A stretch of 64,000 nt of DNA from Paenibacillus sedimenti (GCF_014534655.1 NZ_JACVVD010000005.1:372001-436000); one strand, 5' to 3'. Numbered from the stretch's first letter, positions 8,013 through 17,202 are shown. Numbers and translations are program-made. The notes: a model not told the origin generated them from the letters alone.

Positions 8013-8975
8013 ATGCGAACACAATCGGCTGTTTTGCAATCGTCCGTCACTATGGATAAGAACAAGAAACGGCGCACTCTCTTGTCTGATTTAAGACGTG
8101 ACAAATACCTATACTTGCTGGTTTTGCCAGGCGTGCTCTTTTTTATCATTTTTAAATATGTTCCTATGTGGGGAATCATCATTGCATTTCAAGAATACTC
8201 GCCGTATATGGGGGTATTGAAAAGTGAATGGGTTGGAATCGAACACTTTGTTCGGTTCTTTTCAAACCCGGATTTCATGCTGCTGTTTCGCAATACGATG
8301 ATGATCAGTTTATTGAATCTGTTGTTCTTCTTCCCGCTGCCGATCATTCTGTCATTGCTGCTGAACGAACTCAATAATGAAGTGTTTAAAAGGGTCATTC
8401 AATCGGTCGTGTACCTTCCGCACTTTTTATCTTGGGTCATTATTGCCGGCATCTCGTTTTTATTGATGTCGCATTCTTCGGGTATCATCAATTTGATGAT
8501 GGAAGCGATTGGCTTGCGTAAGTACGATTTTTTGACGAATGCGGATACGTTCTGGGGGCTTCTTGTCCTGCAAAATATATGGAAAGAAACGGGCTGGGGA
8601 ACGATCATTATTTTAGCAGCCATTACAGGAGTTGACACGCAATTATATGAAGCAGCCAAAATCGATGGCGCTAACCGCTGGAGGCAGACATGGCATGTTA
8701 CTTTGCCAGCCATAAGAAGTGTCATACTAATCTTGTTGATCCTGAGGCTGGGGCACATCATGGATGTCGGTTTCGAACAAGTGTTTTTGATGTCGAATGG
8801 GGCAGTGGCACGAGTTGCGGATGTATTTGAAACGTATGTTTACCGAAACGGAATTCAGCAAGGTCAATTCAGTTATAGCACGGCGGTCGGGTTATTTAAA
8901 TCAGTGGTAGGACTCATACTTGTCGTATTGGCGAACAGGCTTGCCAAACGGATTGGCGAGGATGGGGTCTATTAA
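8013..8975 (+). CDS. Sugar ABC transporter permease, LplB type
   Basis: A 320-aa inner-membrane permease of the LplB/YteP subfamily. The signature KYVPMWGIIIAFQEYSP follows the first membrane segment, and the cytoplasmic EAA loop reads EAAKIDGANRWRQTWHVTLP. About six membrane segments are seen. GGAAGG lies 8 nt before the ATG at 8013; an upstream in-frame TTG is less likely. It pairs with the next permease and lipoprotein. As is usual for this subfamily, no ATPase gene is present, so a shared MsmX-type ATPase probably powers it. Confidence 0.93.
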   Translation: MRTQSAVLQSSVTMDKNKKRRTLLSDLRRDKYLYLLVLPGVLFFIIFKYVPMWGIIIAFQEYSPYMGVLKSEWVGIEHFVRFFSNPDFMLLFRNTMMISLLNLLFFFPLPIILSLLLNELNNEVFKRVIQSVVYLPHFLSWVIIAGISFLLMSHSSGIINLMMEAIGLRKYDFLTNADTFWGLLVLQNIWKETGWGTIIILAAITGVDTQLYEAAKIDGANRWRQTWHVTLPAIRSVILILLILRLGHIMDVGFEQVFLMSNGAVARVADVFETYVYRNGIQQGQFSYSTAVGLFKSVVGLILVVLANRLAKRIGEDGVY

Positions 8976-8993
8976 GTCAGGGGGTGTCGGAAG

Positions 8994-9875
8994 ATGAAAG
9001 TAAGCGTGGGTGGTCGTATGTTTGATCTATTGAACATCGTTGTAATAGCTTTGATCGGGTTTGTTACTTTATTTCCACTATACTACGTTTTTATAGTCTC
9101 TTTCACAGATTCACAAGAATATTTGCGAAAAAACGGATTTGTGCTTTTCCCCCAGAATTGGACCCTAGCCGCCTACAAGTATTTGTTAGCTACTCCAGCA
9201 TTTAAAAATGCAACCGCTGTCAGTACATTTCTGGCAACTATCGGGACTGGTTTAAGCTTAATCTTTACAGCAGCTATGGCGTTTGGGATGTCGCGTAAAA
9301 GGTTAAGGGGAAGAAGAATCATAATGCTGATGGTTTTGCTGACCATCTTGTTTAATGCTGGCATTATTCCCAATTATATAGTGGTGCGTGAATTAGGGCT
9401 GATCAACAGCGTATGGGCGCTGATCATACCCGTATTAATTAGCGGCTGGAATGTCATCTTGATGAAAAGCTTCTTTGACAGTATACCGGCAGAACTGGAA
9501 GATGCAGCATTGATTGACGGCTGCAACGATTTGGGTACCTTCTTCCGCATCGTTCTCCCTCTATCCGCACCTGCACTGGCTGCATTCGGTCTGTTTTACG
9601 CGGTCGGTTATTGGAACACATTTTTTAACGCCGTTCTGTACATTAACGACTTTGCCAAAGTACCTTTGCAGATTGTATTACGGAACATGCTGATCGATTC
9701 GGAAACGTCAACAGGTGGGGCTGCAGCTGTCGAAATGATATCGGAACAGCAAATTCCAACACAGACGATAAAGATGGCGGCAGTTGTCATCGCTTCTGTC
9801 CCGATATTAATCGTATATCCGTTTCTTCAAAAACACTTTGCCAAAGGCGTTTTGTTGGGCTCAGTTAAAGGCTGA
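8994..9875 (+). CDS. Sugar ABC transporter permease, LplC type
   Basis: A 293-aa partner permease of the LplC/YtcP subfamily, with FVTLFPLYYVFIVSFTDS in the first membrane segment and an EAA loop EDAALIDGCNDLGTFFRIVLP. The C-terminus YPFLQKHFAKGVLLGSVKG is typical. It follows the LplB gene by 18 nt, with GGGGGT before the ATG. It forms the heterodimeric membrane channel of the importer. Confidence 0.93.
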   Translation: MKVSVGGRMFDLLNIVVIALIGFVTLFPLYYVFIVSFTDSQEYLRKNGFVLFPQNWTLAAYKYLLATPAFKNATAVSTFLATIGTGLSLIFTAAMAFGMSRKRLRGRRIIMLMVLLTILFNAGIIPNYIVVRELGLINSVWALIIPVLISGWNVILMKSFFDSIPAELEDAALIDGCNDLGTFFRIVLPLSAPALAAFGLFYAVGYWNTFFNAVLYINDFAKVPLQIVLRNMLIDSETSTGGAAAVEMISEQQIPTQTIKMAAVVIASVPILIVYPFLQKHFAKGVLLGSVKG

Positions 9876-9908
9876 TTGCAGCTTCAAACTTAATAAGGGG
9901 GTTTTGGT

Positions 9909-11417
9909 ATGATGGAAGGCTCAAAGAAGCGTGCATCTATTGCAATGCTGTCAATTGTAGCGTTATTGGCCGCGGCGTGTTCCGGCAATGAAGGAGGGAC
10001 GGACACGAAGCCGGAGGCAAGCAAGATGGAGGCGCCCGTCACCCTCAATATTTTAAGCAATTTCTCGATTGCCCAGCCGCCAGGACCAGATAATCCGGTG
10101 ACGAAGGAATTTGAAAAAAAGACGAATACTAAACTGAACATTACCTGGATTTCCGATGGTGTGTTTAACGACAAGCTGAATGTTTTACTCGCTTCGGGGG
10201 ATCTTCCCGATCTCATTAAGCTGCCGGATACGACTTCGATTCCGCAGTTTCAGACGATGGTCAAACAGGGCGCCTTTTGGGATCTCACGCCGTTTCTTAA
10301 AGAATATAAACATTTAATGGAATCACCTAAGCAAATTTGGGACAACACCAAAATAAATGGCAAAAACTATGTTGTTCCTATCGTAAGACCCTTAGAAGTC
10401 GGGGGTCTGGCGATTCGCCGGGATTGGCTGGATAAATTAGGCTTAAAAATGCCGACAACGATGGATGAATTGTATACAGTCATGAAAACATTCAAAGAAA
10501 AAGAACCGGACGGAAAAAAGGACACGTATGGGTATACGATGCGTGGAAACGATATCATCGACAACATCTATAATGGCTCCAATGGGAAATGGAAGGTCGT
10601 TAACGGCAAATTAGTCGACGTGACCCTGGAGCCGACGATGCGGGAAGCTCTTCTTTTCAAGAAGAGGCTGTTTGACGAAGGGCTTATTCCTCCTGATTTT
10701 GCAGTTATGAAGGACAATCAATACTGGGATTTGGCGACAAGCGGACGCGCCGGAATGACATCTGAGACGATTGAAGCGTTATGGCGCTGGACTTACGACC
10801 AGTGGAAGCGAGATCCGAAGGTAACGTGGGAGCCCTTAGTTTCTGTAGCGGCTTCACAGGGCCAATTCACTGGACAGGGTTCAGGCATGATCGGTGTGGC
10901 GGCTATCCCCAAATCCGTTTCCGAAGCGAAGGTGAAAAAAATATTGTCCCTGCTCGATTTCGGCGCTTCGGCGGAAGGTCACGTATTATCCAATTATGGA
11001 ATTGAAGGCGTTCATCATAAAAAAGAAGACGGATTTTATGTTACTAATGATCAAGGCGTTAAAGACAGTTTGGGCCCTGGTGCGTTCGGCAAGCTTTTCA
11101 TGAAGTACGATCCCTATATGTATGCGTTTGCGCCTGGTATGCCGAAGGATGTATTCGAACGAAATAAGAAAATCATCGATGCCAAATCCAAAATCAGCAT
11201 ACCGAATTCTGCCGTCGGATTGGTTTCAGAAACGAACCTGAAGGTTGGTTCTGACTTCACCAAGAAAATTAATGACATGAAAACACAGGTCATTATGGGC
11301 AAATCCAATATCGACGCATGGGATAAATTAGTTGCCGAACTTAAGCAAGACGCCAACTATCAGAAGATTATTCAAGAAATGAATGCGTCGTATAAAGAAC
11401 GTTTGGCATCTAAGTAA
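9909..11417 (+). CDS. Extracellular solute-binding lipoprotein
   Basis: A 502-aa substrate-binding lipoprotein of the sugar-binding family 1/LipO type. A signal peptide ends in the lipobox LAAAC with Cys at about 25, so it is anchored to the outer face of the membrane. GGGGGTTTTGGT precedes the ATG. The mature part shows the common motifs ASGDLPDLIKLP and GLAIRRDWLDKLGLKMPTTMDEL. It captures the substrate for the LplB/LplC pair just upstream. The ligand is not readable from sequence; the operon's isomerase and dehydrogenase suggest a polyol, rare sugar or sugar acid. Confidence 0.93.
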   Translation: MMEGSKKRASIAMLSIVALLAAACSGNEGGTDTKPEASKMEAPVTLNILSNFSIAQPPGPDNPVTKEFEKKTNTKLNITWISDGVFNDKLNVLLASGDLPDLIKLPDTTSIPQFQTMVKQGAFWDLTPFLKEYKHLMESPKQIWDNTKINGKNYVVPIVRPLEVGGLAIRRDWLDKLGLKMPTTMDELYTVMKTFKEKEPDGKKDTYGYTMRGNDIIDNIYNGSNGKWKVVNGKLVDVTLEPTMREALLFKKRLFDEGLIPPDFAVMKDNQYWDLATSGRAGMTSETIEALWRWTYDQWKRDPKVTWEPLVSVAASQGQFTGQGSGMIGVAAIPKSVSEAKVKKILSLLDFGASAEGHVLSNYGIEGVHHKKEDGFYVTNDQGVKDSLGPGAFGKLFMKYDPYMYAFAPGMPKDVFERNKKIIDAKSKISIPNSAVGLVSETNLKVGSDFTKKINDMKTQVIMGKSNIDAWDKLVAELKQDANYQKIIQEMNASYKERLASK

Positions 11418-11439
11418 ACATATAAAGGAGAACGAGTGT

Positions 11440-11802
11440 ATGGCTACCATTACGGATTTGAGAAAGCAGGATAAGGCACGTGTATTGGATATGGATTGGG
11501 GAAAGATTCAATGGCTTTGCGGCCAAGAAATTGATCCAGATAGCGAAATGACCTTCGGTATGGTTTATATTAACGCGGGTCAATCGAATCCCAGACATGT
11601 GCATCCGAACTGCGAAGAAATTATCTTTATACTATCCGGGGAATGCGACCATACCTTAGGAGATGAAACCTTTCATCTGGAACCGGGCATGATGCTGCGA
11701 ATTCCGCGTAATGTGCCTCATAATGCAACGACGACGAGTTGGGAGCCGTGTCGTATGATTATCACGTACTCAGCACCGGACCGCCAGACCATTGGCGAAT
11801 AA
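11440..11802 (+). CDS. Small cupin-domain protein
   Basis: A 120-aa single-domain cupin. The two cupin motifs are HVHPNCEEIIFILSGECDHTLGD and EPGMMLRIPRNVPHNA, giving the His, His, Glu and His ligands expected for a bound metal. AAAGGAG precedes the ATG at 11440. It could be an isomerase, an epimerase-like accessory enzyme or a sensor for the compound handled by the operon. Confidence 0.85.
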   Translation: MATITDLRKQDKARVLDMDWGKIQWLCGQEIDPDSEMTFGMVYINAGQSNPRHVHPNCEEIIFILSGECDHTLGDETFHLEPGMMLRIPRNVPHNATTTSWEPCRMIITYSAPDRQTIGE

Positions 11803-11804
11803 AC

Positions 11805-12569
11805 ATGTTTGATTTGAGCAATTGGCAAATCGTCATCATCGTCATCGTGGGGGTTTGCGTCGGTTTTGCGAAGACGGGCGTTTCCACAATGGGGATTTTT
11901 AATGCCATGCTCATGACCCTTATTTTTCCGGCAAAGCTGTCGGTAGGTATCTTACTGCCTATGCTGATTGTCGGGGATTTAATGGCGGTTTCCTATTACC
12001 GCAAAAATGTGATTTGGAAGCATTTAATTAGCCTGATTCCATGTGTACTATTGGGCGTAATTGGTGGATATTTCGTTTTACTGAAAACGGGTAATGATCA
12101 ATTAAAGCTCCTGTTGGGATCCCTAATATTTGGCATCATCCTGCTTCAAGTTATCAAAGACTCGTTAGGTGCGAAGATGGATTCCAAATATCCTTCTTCG
12201 CTCTGGTTTATAACCGCCATGGGTTTTTTAGCAGGTTTTGCTACCATGATCGGCAATGTTTCCGGGGCCATTATGGCGATTTATTTGTTTGCTAAAAAAG
12301 TTCCCAAGCAAGAGTTTGTCGGAACTGGCGCATGGTTCTTCCTGCTTGTGAATCTCATTAAAGTGCCATTCTACATTCAATTAGGAATGATTACATCCCA
12401 ATCTTTGTTGTTTAATGCTTGGACGGTACCGCTAATTGCAATTGGCGCTTATGCGGGTATTAAATTGCTGCCGTTAATTCCGCAAGATTATTTTCAGCGC
12501 CTTATACTGTCACTTGGGGCTATTGGAGCCTTGAAACTGCTAGGGGAAAGCTTAGTTCATTTTAAATGA
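11805..12569 (+). CDS. TauE/SafE-family membrane permease
   Basis: A 254-aa protein with about seven to eight membrane segments, of the sulfite exporter TauE/SafE (COG0730) family. Family signatures are GFAKTGVSTMGIFNAMLM near the N-terminus and GFLAGFATMIGNVSGAIMAIYLFAK in the second half. It starts 2 nt after the cupin stop without its own strong Shine-Dalgarno sequence, so translation is probably coupled. Members export sulfite, sulfoacetate or other organic anions. Inside a sugar-type operon this suggests that a charged product is exported, or that the substrate is an anionic or sulfonated sugar. Confidence 0.85.
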   Translation: MFDLSNWQIVIIVIVGVCVGFAKTGVSTMGIFNAMLMTLIFPAKLSVGILLPMLIVGDLMAVSYYRKNVIWKHLISLIPCVLLGVIGGYFVLLKTGNDQLKLLLGSLIFGIILLQVIKDSLGAKMDSKYPSSLWFITAMGFLAGFATMIGNVSGAIMAIYLFAKKVPKQEFVGTGAWFFLLVNLIKVPFYIQLGMITSQSLLFNAWTVPLIAIGAYAGIKLLPLIPQDYFQRLILSLGAIGALKLLGESLVHFK

Positions 12570-12588
12570 TATACGAGGAGAAACAATT

Positions 12589-13344
12589 ATGAGTATAAAG
12601 TTGGCATTTTCCAGACCCACTTCCACAGTGGAGGAACAGACGCTTCTTTTTCAACAATATAGAGCGGTTGGCTATGACGGACTGCAACTGAAAGGCCCGC
12701 AATATGGCCCCTATCTTAACGAGCCAGAAAGATTCAAGGAAGCATGGGGGCAATTACCGGGGGTGGGCTCGGCGCTCATTACAGGCGGGAGATTGGATGA
12801 GGCGGGCACCCGGCAGCTTAGGAAAGTATTTCGGTTTGCCTCCGGAATCGGTACGGATCTAGTCGTATACTGCCATGGGGTTCACAGAGCTGAAGTTACA
12901 TCTAAGGATATTCGTGGGTATGGGGATGCGTTTTCGGAATTGGGCCTTGAAGCACAGCAGCAGTACGGCGTGAAGCTTTCCCTGCACCATCATCACAACA
13001 ATCCGGTAATGTACCGTGAAGATTTTGATATCTTCTTTGACCGGATCCAAGATCAATCCATCGGTTTGACCGTGGATACTGCGCATTTGGTGAAGTCCGG
13101 TGTCCACGACGTAGCTGAGTTGATCCGCAGCTTTGGCCATGTGATCGATAATTTTCATCTTAAAGACTTTGAGCAAGGAGACTGGAAAGTGCTCGGTGAA
13201 GGAGCCATCGATTTCAAACCGATTTTCGATGCGATTAAAGCGATCAACTATAATGGCTGGATGTCGGCAGATGAAGAAAGCGGCGGCGAAGTGCTTGAGG
13301 GCATGAAGGCATGTTATGCGTATATGCGAAATGGATTGAAGTAA
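12589..13344 (+). CDS. Sugar phosphate isomerase/epimerase, xylose-isomerase-like TIM barrel
   Basis: A 251-aa AP-endonuclease-2-like TIM barrel of the sugar isomerase/epimerase group (IolE/IolI/Hyi relatives). Metal-binding motifs are LSLHHHHNNPV, GLTVDTAHLVKSG and FHLKDF, with a final Glu in SADEESGG. GGAGAAACAATT precedes the ATG. It is probably the isomerisation or dehydration step after the first-gene dehydrogenase. Confidence 0.87.
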   Translation: MSIKLAFSRPTSTVEEQTLLFQQYRAVGYDGLQLKGPQYGPYLNEPERFKEAWGQLPGVGSALITGGRLDEAGTRQLRKVFRFASGIGTDLVVYCHGVHRAEVTSKDIRGYGDAFSELGLEAQQQYGVKLSLHHHHNNPVMYREDFDIFFDRIQDQSIGLTVDTAHLVKSGVHDVAELIRSFGHVIDNFHLKDFEQGDWKVLGEGAIDFKPIFDAIKAINYNGWMSADEESGGEVLEGMKACYAYMRNGLK

Positions 13345-13372
13345 AGGGCAGATCCTTGAAGGAGCTGGTGTT

Positions 13373-14602
13373 ATGGAGAAAAAGGCCGTATTAATCGGAG
13401 CCTTGGATACGAAAGGGCATGAATATCAATTCGTAAAAGATGCGCTGCAAGCGTGCGGAATAGACACCTTCGTTGTCGATACCGGCGTGCTGGGAGAGCC
13501 TTTGTTCAAGCCGGATGTCTCCGCTGATGAAGTTGCAAGAGCCGGAGGATCCAGCATTGAGGAACTGCGAAGGCAGAACGACCGCGGAACGGCAGTTTCT
13601 GTTATGACCCAAGGTGCCGCAAATATCGCGGTTCAATTAGAGAAGCAGGGGATTCTCGGCGGTGTGTTCGGGATGGGAGGGACTGCAGGAACAACGGTAG
13701 CTGCTTCGGCCCTGCAGGCGCTACCGATCGGCGTGCCGAAGCTGCTCGTGTCCACCGTTGCATCGGGGAATACAAGGCCTTATGTGGGCGTGAAGGACAT
13801 TATGATGATGTACTCGATTGTCGACATCGCCGGCATTAATCGGCTGTCCCGGCGCATATTAAATAACGCCGCTTACGCATTGGCCGGGATGATTCAGCAG
13901 GCAGGGCTGGAGCAAGAGTCGGCGGACGATAAAGTGACGCTTGGTATCACGATGTTCGGTGTAACTACGCCATGCGCGACCCGCGTGAGGGAAATCCTGG
14001 AGAAGAAGGGCTACGATCTGCTTGTATTCCATGCGACCGGGACAGGCGGCCTTGCGATGGAGGAATTGATCAAGGCCGGTTATATTAAGGGTGTTGCGGA
14101 TATTACTACGACAGAATTGGCTGATGATTTGGTCGGCGGCATTTTTAGTGCTGGACCTAACCGTTTGAATGCAGCTGGTGCTGCCGGAATTCCACAGGTT
14201 GTCTCGGTGGGAGCGCTCGATATGGTCAATTTCGGGCCTCCGGAAACCGTGCCAGCACAATTCAAGGGGCGTACCTTTTACCAGCATAACCCGACAACTA
14301 CATTAATGAGAACGACGGTTTCGGAGAATCGTGAGCTAGGCCGGATGTTGGCTTCCAAGCTGAATGAAGGCACTGCACCTACGATCCTGGTGTTCCCTAA
14401 GGCAGGAGTATCCTTATTGGACATGGCAGGCAAGCCATTTGAAGGTAAAGAAGAACGACTGGCCCTTTATGAAGGAATCAAGCAGCAACTTCGATCAGAT
14501 ATTACCATGATTGATATGGAACAAGACATCAATGATTCCGCAGTCGCAGACGTGATAGCAGAACATTTACTTAAGCTGCTGGAACATAAGAAGGATGGGT
14601 AG
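13373..14602 (+). CDS. Tm-1-like ATP-binding domain protein, UPF0261
   Basis: A 409-aa protein of the Tm-1-like/UPF0261 family. Characteristic pieces are the N-terminal LIGALDTKGHEYQFVKD, the glycine-rich GVFGMGGTAGTTVAASALQALPIGVPKLLVSTVASG, and the second-domain HATGTGGLAMEELI and ELADDLVGG segments. The plant homologue Tm-1 inhibits tomato mosaic virus replication. The bacterial proteins bind a nucleotide in structures of the family, and their reaction is not established. It is followed 8 nt later by the PEP-hydrolase-like gene, its usual partner; in plants and fungi the two are fused. Confidence 0.9.
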   Translation: MEKKAVLIGALDTKGHEYQFVKDALQACGIDTFVVDTGVLGEPLFKPDVSADEVARAGGSSIEELRRQNDRGTAVSVMTQGAANIAVQLEKQGILGGVFGMGGTAGTTVAASALQALPIGVPKLLVSTVASGNTRPYVGVKDIMMMYSIVDIAGINRLSRRILNNAAYALAGMIQQAGLEQESADDKVTLGITMFGVTTPCATRVREILEKKGYDLLVFHATGTGGLAMEELIKAGYIKGVADITTTELADDLVGGIFSAGPNRLNAAGAAGIPQVVSVGALDMVNFGPPETVPAQFKGRTFYQHNPTTTLMRTTVSENRELGRMLASKLNEGTAPTILVFPKAGVSLLDMAGKPFEGKEERLALYEGIKQQLRSDITMIDMEQDINDSAVADVIAEHLLKLLEHKKDG

Positions 14603-14610
14603 AATAAACA

Positions 14611-15441
14611 ATGGCGATACCTAGACAAGAGATACTTAAGCGATTATGCTCCCAAGTAGAACAAGGCCGGTTCATCGTTGGCGCCGGGGCTGGAACAGGG
14701 TTATCGGCAAAATGCGCTGAAGCGGGCGGCGTGGATATGATCATCATCTATAATTCGGGCCGTTACCGGATGGCAGGCCGAGGTTCCTTAGCTGGATTAA
14801 TGCCGTACGGAGATGCCAACCAGATCGTGGTGGAAATGGGAGGCGAGGTTCTTCCTATTGTCAAGGATACGCCGGTGCTGGCTGGGGTATGCGGTACAGA
14901 CCCGTTCCGTTTGATGGATGTCTATTTGAAGCAGTTGAAAGAAATGGGCTTCTCCGGCGTTCAAAACTTCCCGACTGTAGGTCTGATCGACGGGACGTTC
15001 CGGCAAAATTTAGAAGAAACCGGAATGGGATATAACCTGGAAGTGGAGATGATCCGTAAAGCTCATGAATTGGATTTATTGACGACCCCATACGTTTTCA
15101 ACGAAGAGGATGCCATCGCAATGGCTAAGGCCGGAGCGGATGTTCTTGTTGCGCATGTTGGGCTGACGACCAAAGGAAGCATCGGGGCGAAGACGGCATT
15201 GACGCTCGAAGAATCGGCTGACCTCACTCAGCGCATCTATGATGCCGGGAAAAGTATCAATCCGGATATACTGGTAATTTGCCACGGCGGTCCAATCTCG
15301 GAGCCGGAGGATGTAGACTACGTTCTTAGCAAAACCAAAGGGATTGCCGGATTTTTCGGAGCATCCAGCGTAGAACGGCTTCCTACTGAAATAGCTATCA
15401 CCGAGCAGGTGAAAAAATTTAAAAGTTTAAGCAAAAAATAA
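14611..15441 (+). CDS. Phosphoenolpyruvate hydrolase-family TIM-barrel protein
   Basis: A 276-aa TIM barrel annotated in its family as 'phosphoenolpyruvate hydrolase-like'. Landmarks are [45 protein letters not shown] sequence near the start (seen here from residue about 20), VCGTDPF, the [10 protein letters not shown] segment and the [13 protein letters not shown] region. The family is related to PEP-utilising and isocitrate-lyase-like barrels, but its real reaction is unproven. With the Tm-1-like gene it closes the catabolic operon and may carry out a C-C cleavage or aldol-type step. Confidence 0.88.
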   Translation: MAIPRQEILKRLCSQVEQGRFIVGAGAGTGLSAKCAEAGGVDMIIIYNSGRYRMAGRGSLAGLMPYGDANQIVVEMGGEVLPIVKDTPVLAGVCGTDPFRLMDVYLKQLKEMGFSGVQNFPTVGLIDGTFRQNLEETGMGYNLEVEMIRKAHELDLLTTPYVFNEEDAIAMAKAGADVLVAHVGLTTKGSIGAKTALTLEESADLTQRIYDAGKSINPDILVICHGGPISEPEDVDYVLSKTKGIAGFFGASSVERLPTEIAITEQVKKFKSLSKK

Positions 15442-15533
15442 TGGATATACATACCCCGGAAATCGTCGTCCTATATACTTTATGGGGCGATTTTTGTAGT
15501 TTTTGTGGACAAATTGGTTTAGGAGGGTATTCG

Positions 15534-16472
15534 ATGGTTCATAAAGAACAAAGTAATTTAAACAGAATAGTTCGTGATTTAGGCATTGAAAACATAGTGG
15601 ACTTATTAATTGAACAAATTCCTGGGTCCGATTTAAATACCCTGTTACTCGAAGCATTTAGTAGAAAAACAAAGAAATCATCTGCCAGCGACTTACTAAG
15701 AAGATACGAAGCAAACAGGTTTGTGCAAGCGGCAAGAGTTAATCCATTAGAGTTAAAACAACTAGAACTAGATACACTGAAAATAGCTCAAGATCACTCA
15801 TTTATTCCTTTGCAAATGTCGCCTGTAGCGCCTTTGGGTTCTTGTTCGATAGTAGCTACGGTGGACCAAAATAAGATCATATCAGCGCTGAGAGGTACGG
15901 AAGTGGTGGCGGATGCTACAAACCTCTTAGCCTTACATATCAGTGATTGCTTAAAGTCGGGAAAATTGAACAATGAAGATGATTTTATTAGATTTTGCAC
16001 GACTCATAGACATGTAAGGGCACAAAATCCTCAAAAAGCCCCAGGCATTTTATCCCATTTTCAATTGTTTTGTATGGTTACATCCGGTAAAGATAAGGGA
16101 CCTTACTCCTTTGAAAAGCAATCATTTTGGGAGCACATAAACGTTTATAAAGACATTTTCCAAGCGTTGTTTCATTCAGATTTGGAAATTGTACTTAGCG
16201 TTCGTAGTGGATATAAGGATTCTGAAGGGCTAGTTCAAAGGATATTGCGATACGGAGAAGAGAAATCGATTCATGTCGTTACATCCAAAAGCTCAACGAA
16301 AACTGAAAATCAATACTACAACGGACTACAGTTTACCATTATTGCAACTATCAATGGACATGTACTCAAGATAGGAGACGGGGGAATCGTTGATTGGTCA
16401 CAACAGTTATTGGGAAACAAGAAAGAACGGATGATGATAAGTGCCATAGGTTTAGATAGATTGCTATTATAG
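15534..16472 (+). CDS. Unassigned protein with class II aaRS-like motifs
   Basis: A 312-aa protein that I do not recognise by name. The ORF could start at 15441, but the strong TTTAGGAGGG site is correctly placed for the ATG at 15534. A middle stretch (ALRGTEVVADATNLLALHIS, then THRHVRAQNPQKAPGILSHF) resembles the region around motif 2 of class II aminoacyl-tRNA synthetases. The end (KKERMMISAIGLDRLLL) resembles motif 3, where a Gly-x-x-Arg packs on ATP. No tRNA-binding domain is evident. It might be a catalytic-core paralogue that activates a small acid. It starts about 90 nt after the operon with no clear terminator between, so it may be co-transcribed. The resemblance was judged by eye only. 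Confidence 0.55.
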   Translation: MVHKEQSNLNRIVRDLGIENIVDLLIEQIPGSDLNTLLLEAFSRKTKKSSASDLLRRYEANRFVQAARVNPLELKQLELDTLKIAQDHSFIPLQMSPVAPLGSCSIVATVDQNKIISALRGTEVVADATNLLALHISDCLKSGKLNNEDDFIRFCTTHRHVRAQNPQKAPGILSHFQLFCMVTSGKDKGPYSFEKQSFWEHINVYKDIFQALFHSDLEIVLSVRSGYKDSEGLVQRILRYGEEKSIHVVTSKSSTKTENQYYNGLQFTIIATINGHVLKIGDGGIVDWSQQLLGNKKERMMISAIGLDRLLL

Positions 16473-16489
16473 TGAGCAAACTACTCCAG

Positions 16490-16518
16490 TTGACGATTAC
16501 ACAGTGTATAGTTATGAT
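16490..16518 (+). promoter_or_regulatory. SigA-type promoter for the XRE regulator
   Basis: TTGACG (16490-16495), a 17-nt spacer and TATGAT (16513-16518) lie about 40 nt before the XRE-cupin start codon. Confidence 0.65.
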
Positions 16519-16557
16519 AAACATAGTTGAACAATATGAAATAGGAGATCTCTGAAG

Positions 16558-17115
16558 ATGGAACTTGGGGATAAAATTAAGAAGCTGCGGAAAGAACAAA
16601 ATTGGAATTTGAAAGAGATTGCCGATATTTGCGGGTTTTCTAAAAGCTTGTTGTCCAAAATAGAAAACGGGAAGACGATGCCGCCCATATCAACCCTGAT
16701 CAAGATCGCCGACGCATTAGGAACTACAGTTTCGATTCTTTTGGATGATCAACAGCAATCAGGCACGATTTATACAACGAAAGAAAAAAGCCAATCCAAA
16801 TTAGTGAAAACGGAAAAAGGCTATTCCTTTTTCGCTTTTGCCGTTGAGCGCGGAGACAAGCTTATGCAGCCGTTTCTATTTGTCTCAAGGAAAGATGAAC
16901 AAGACAGCAGACATATTTTCAGTCACAATGGTGAAGAGTTTATATTTATTCTCGAGGGACAAATGAAATATAAAGTCGGAAACGTAGAATATACCTTGGG
17001 TCCGGGAGACAGTCTGTATTTCGATTCGATAGAAAAGCACACCATAAGTCCTATTACGAGCGAAGTAAAGTATGTGGCCGTGTTTACCCAATCCAAGTTG
17101 GGTACTAAGATGTAG
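16558..17115 (+). CDS. XRE-cupin transcriptional regulator
   Basis: A 185-aa regulator with an N-terminal Cro/cI-type helix-turn-helix (about 5-60, WNLKEIADICGFSKSLLSKIENG) and a C-terminal cupin sensor (about 105-185, with HNGEEFIFILEGQMKYKVG and LGPGDSLYFDSIEKH). ATAGGAGA precedes the ATG. This architecture is common in regulators of amino-acid, polyamine or small-molecule metabolism. It precedes the EamA exporter on the same strand and is likely to control it. Confidence 0.9.
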   Translation: MELGDKIKKLRKEQNWNLKEIADICGFSKSLLSKIENGKTMPPISTLIKIADALGTTVSILLDDQQQSGTIYTTKEKSQSKLVKTEKGYSFFAFAVERGDKLMQPFLFVSRKDEQDSRHIFSHNGEEFIFILEGQMKYKVGNVEYTLGPGDSLYFDSIEKHTISPITSEVKYVAVFTQSKLGTKM

Positions 17116-17146
17116 CCTTGAGCCATGCATCCATCGGTCAAACATG

Positions 17147-17202
17147 AAGGAGGAATATAGATGTATAATTTTATTGCACCACCGGTAGTACCACAACAGT
17201 AG
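17147..17202 (+). CDS. 13-codon leader peptide upstream of the EamA gene
   Basis: AAGGAGG (17147-17153) with ideal 7-nt spacing precedes an ATG at 17161 that opens MYNFIAPPVVPQQ and stops at TAG 17200-17202. The ribosome site is stronger than those of most full genes here. The peptide contains a Pro-Pro pair, a known slow site for ribosomes, and its stop codon lies inside the left arm of a predicted hairpin. Such short ORFs usually act as regulatory leaders rather than as functional proteins. Confidence 0.55.
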
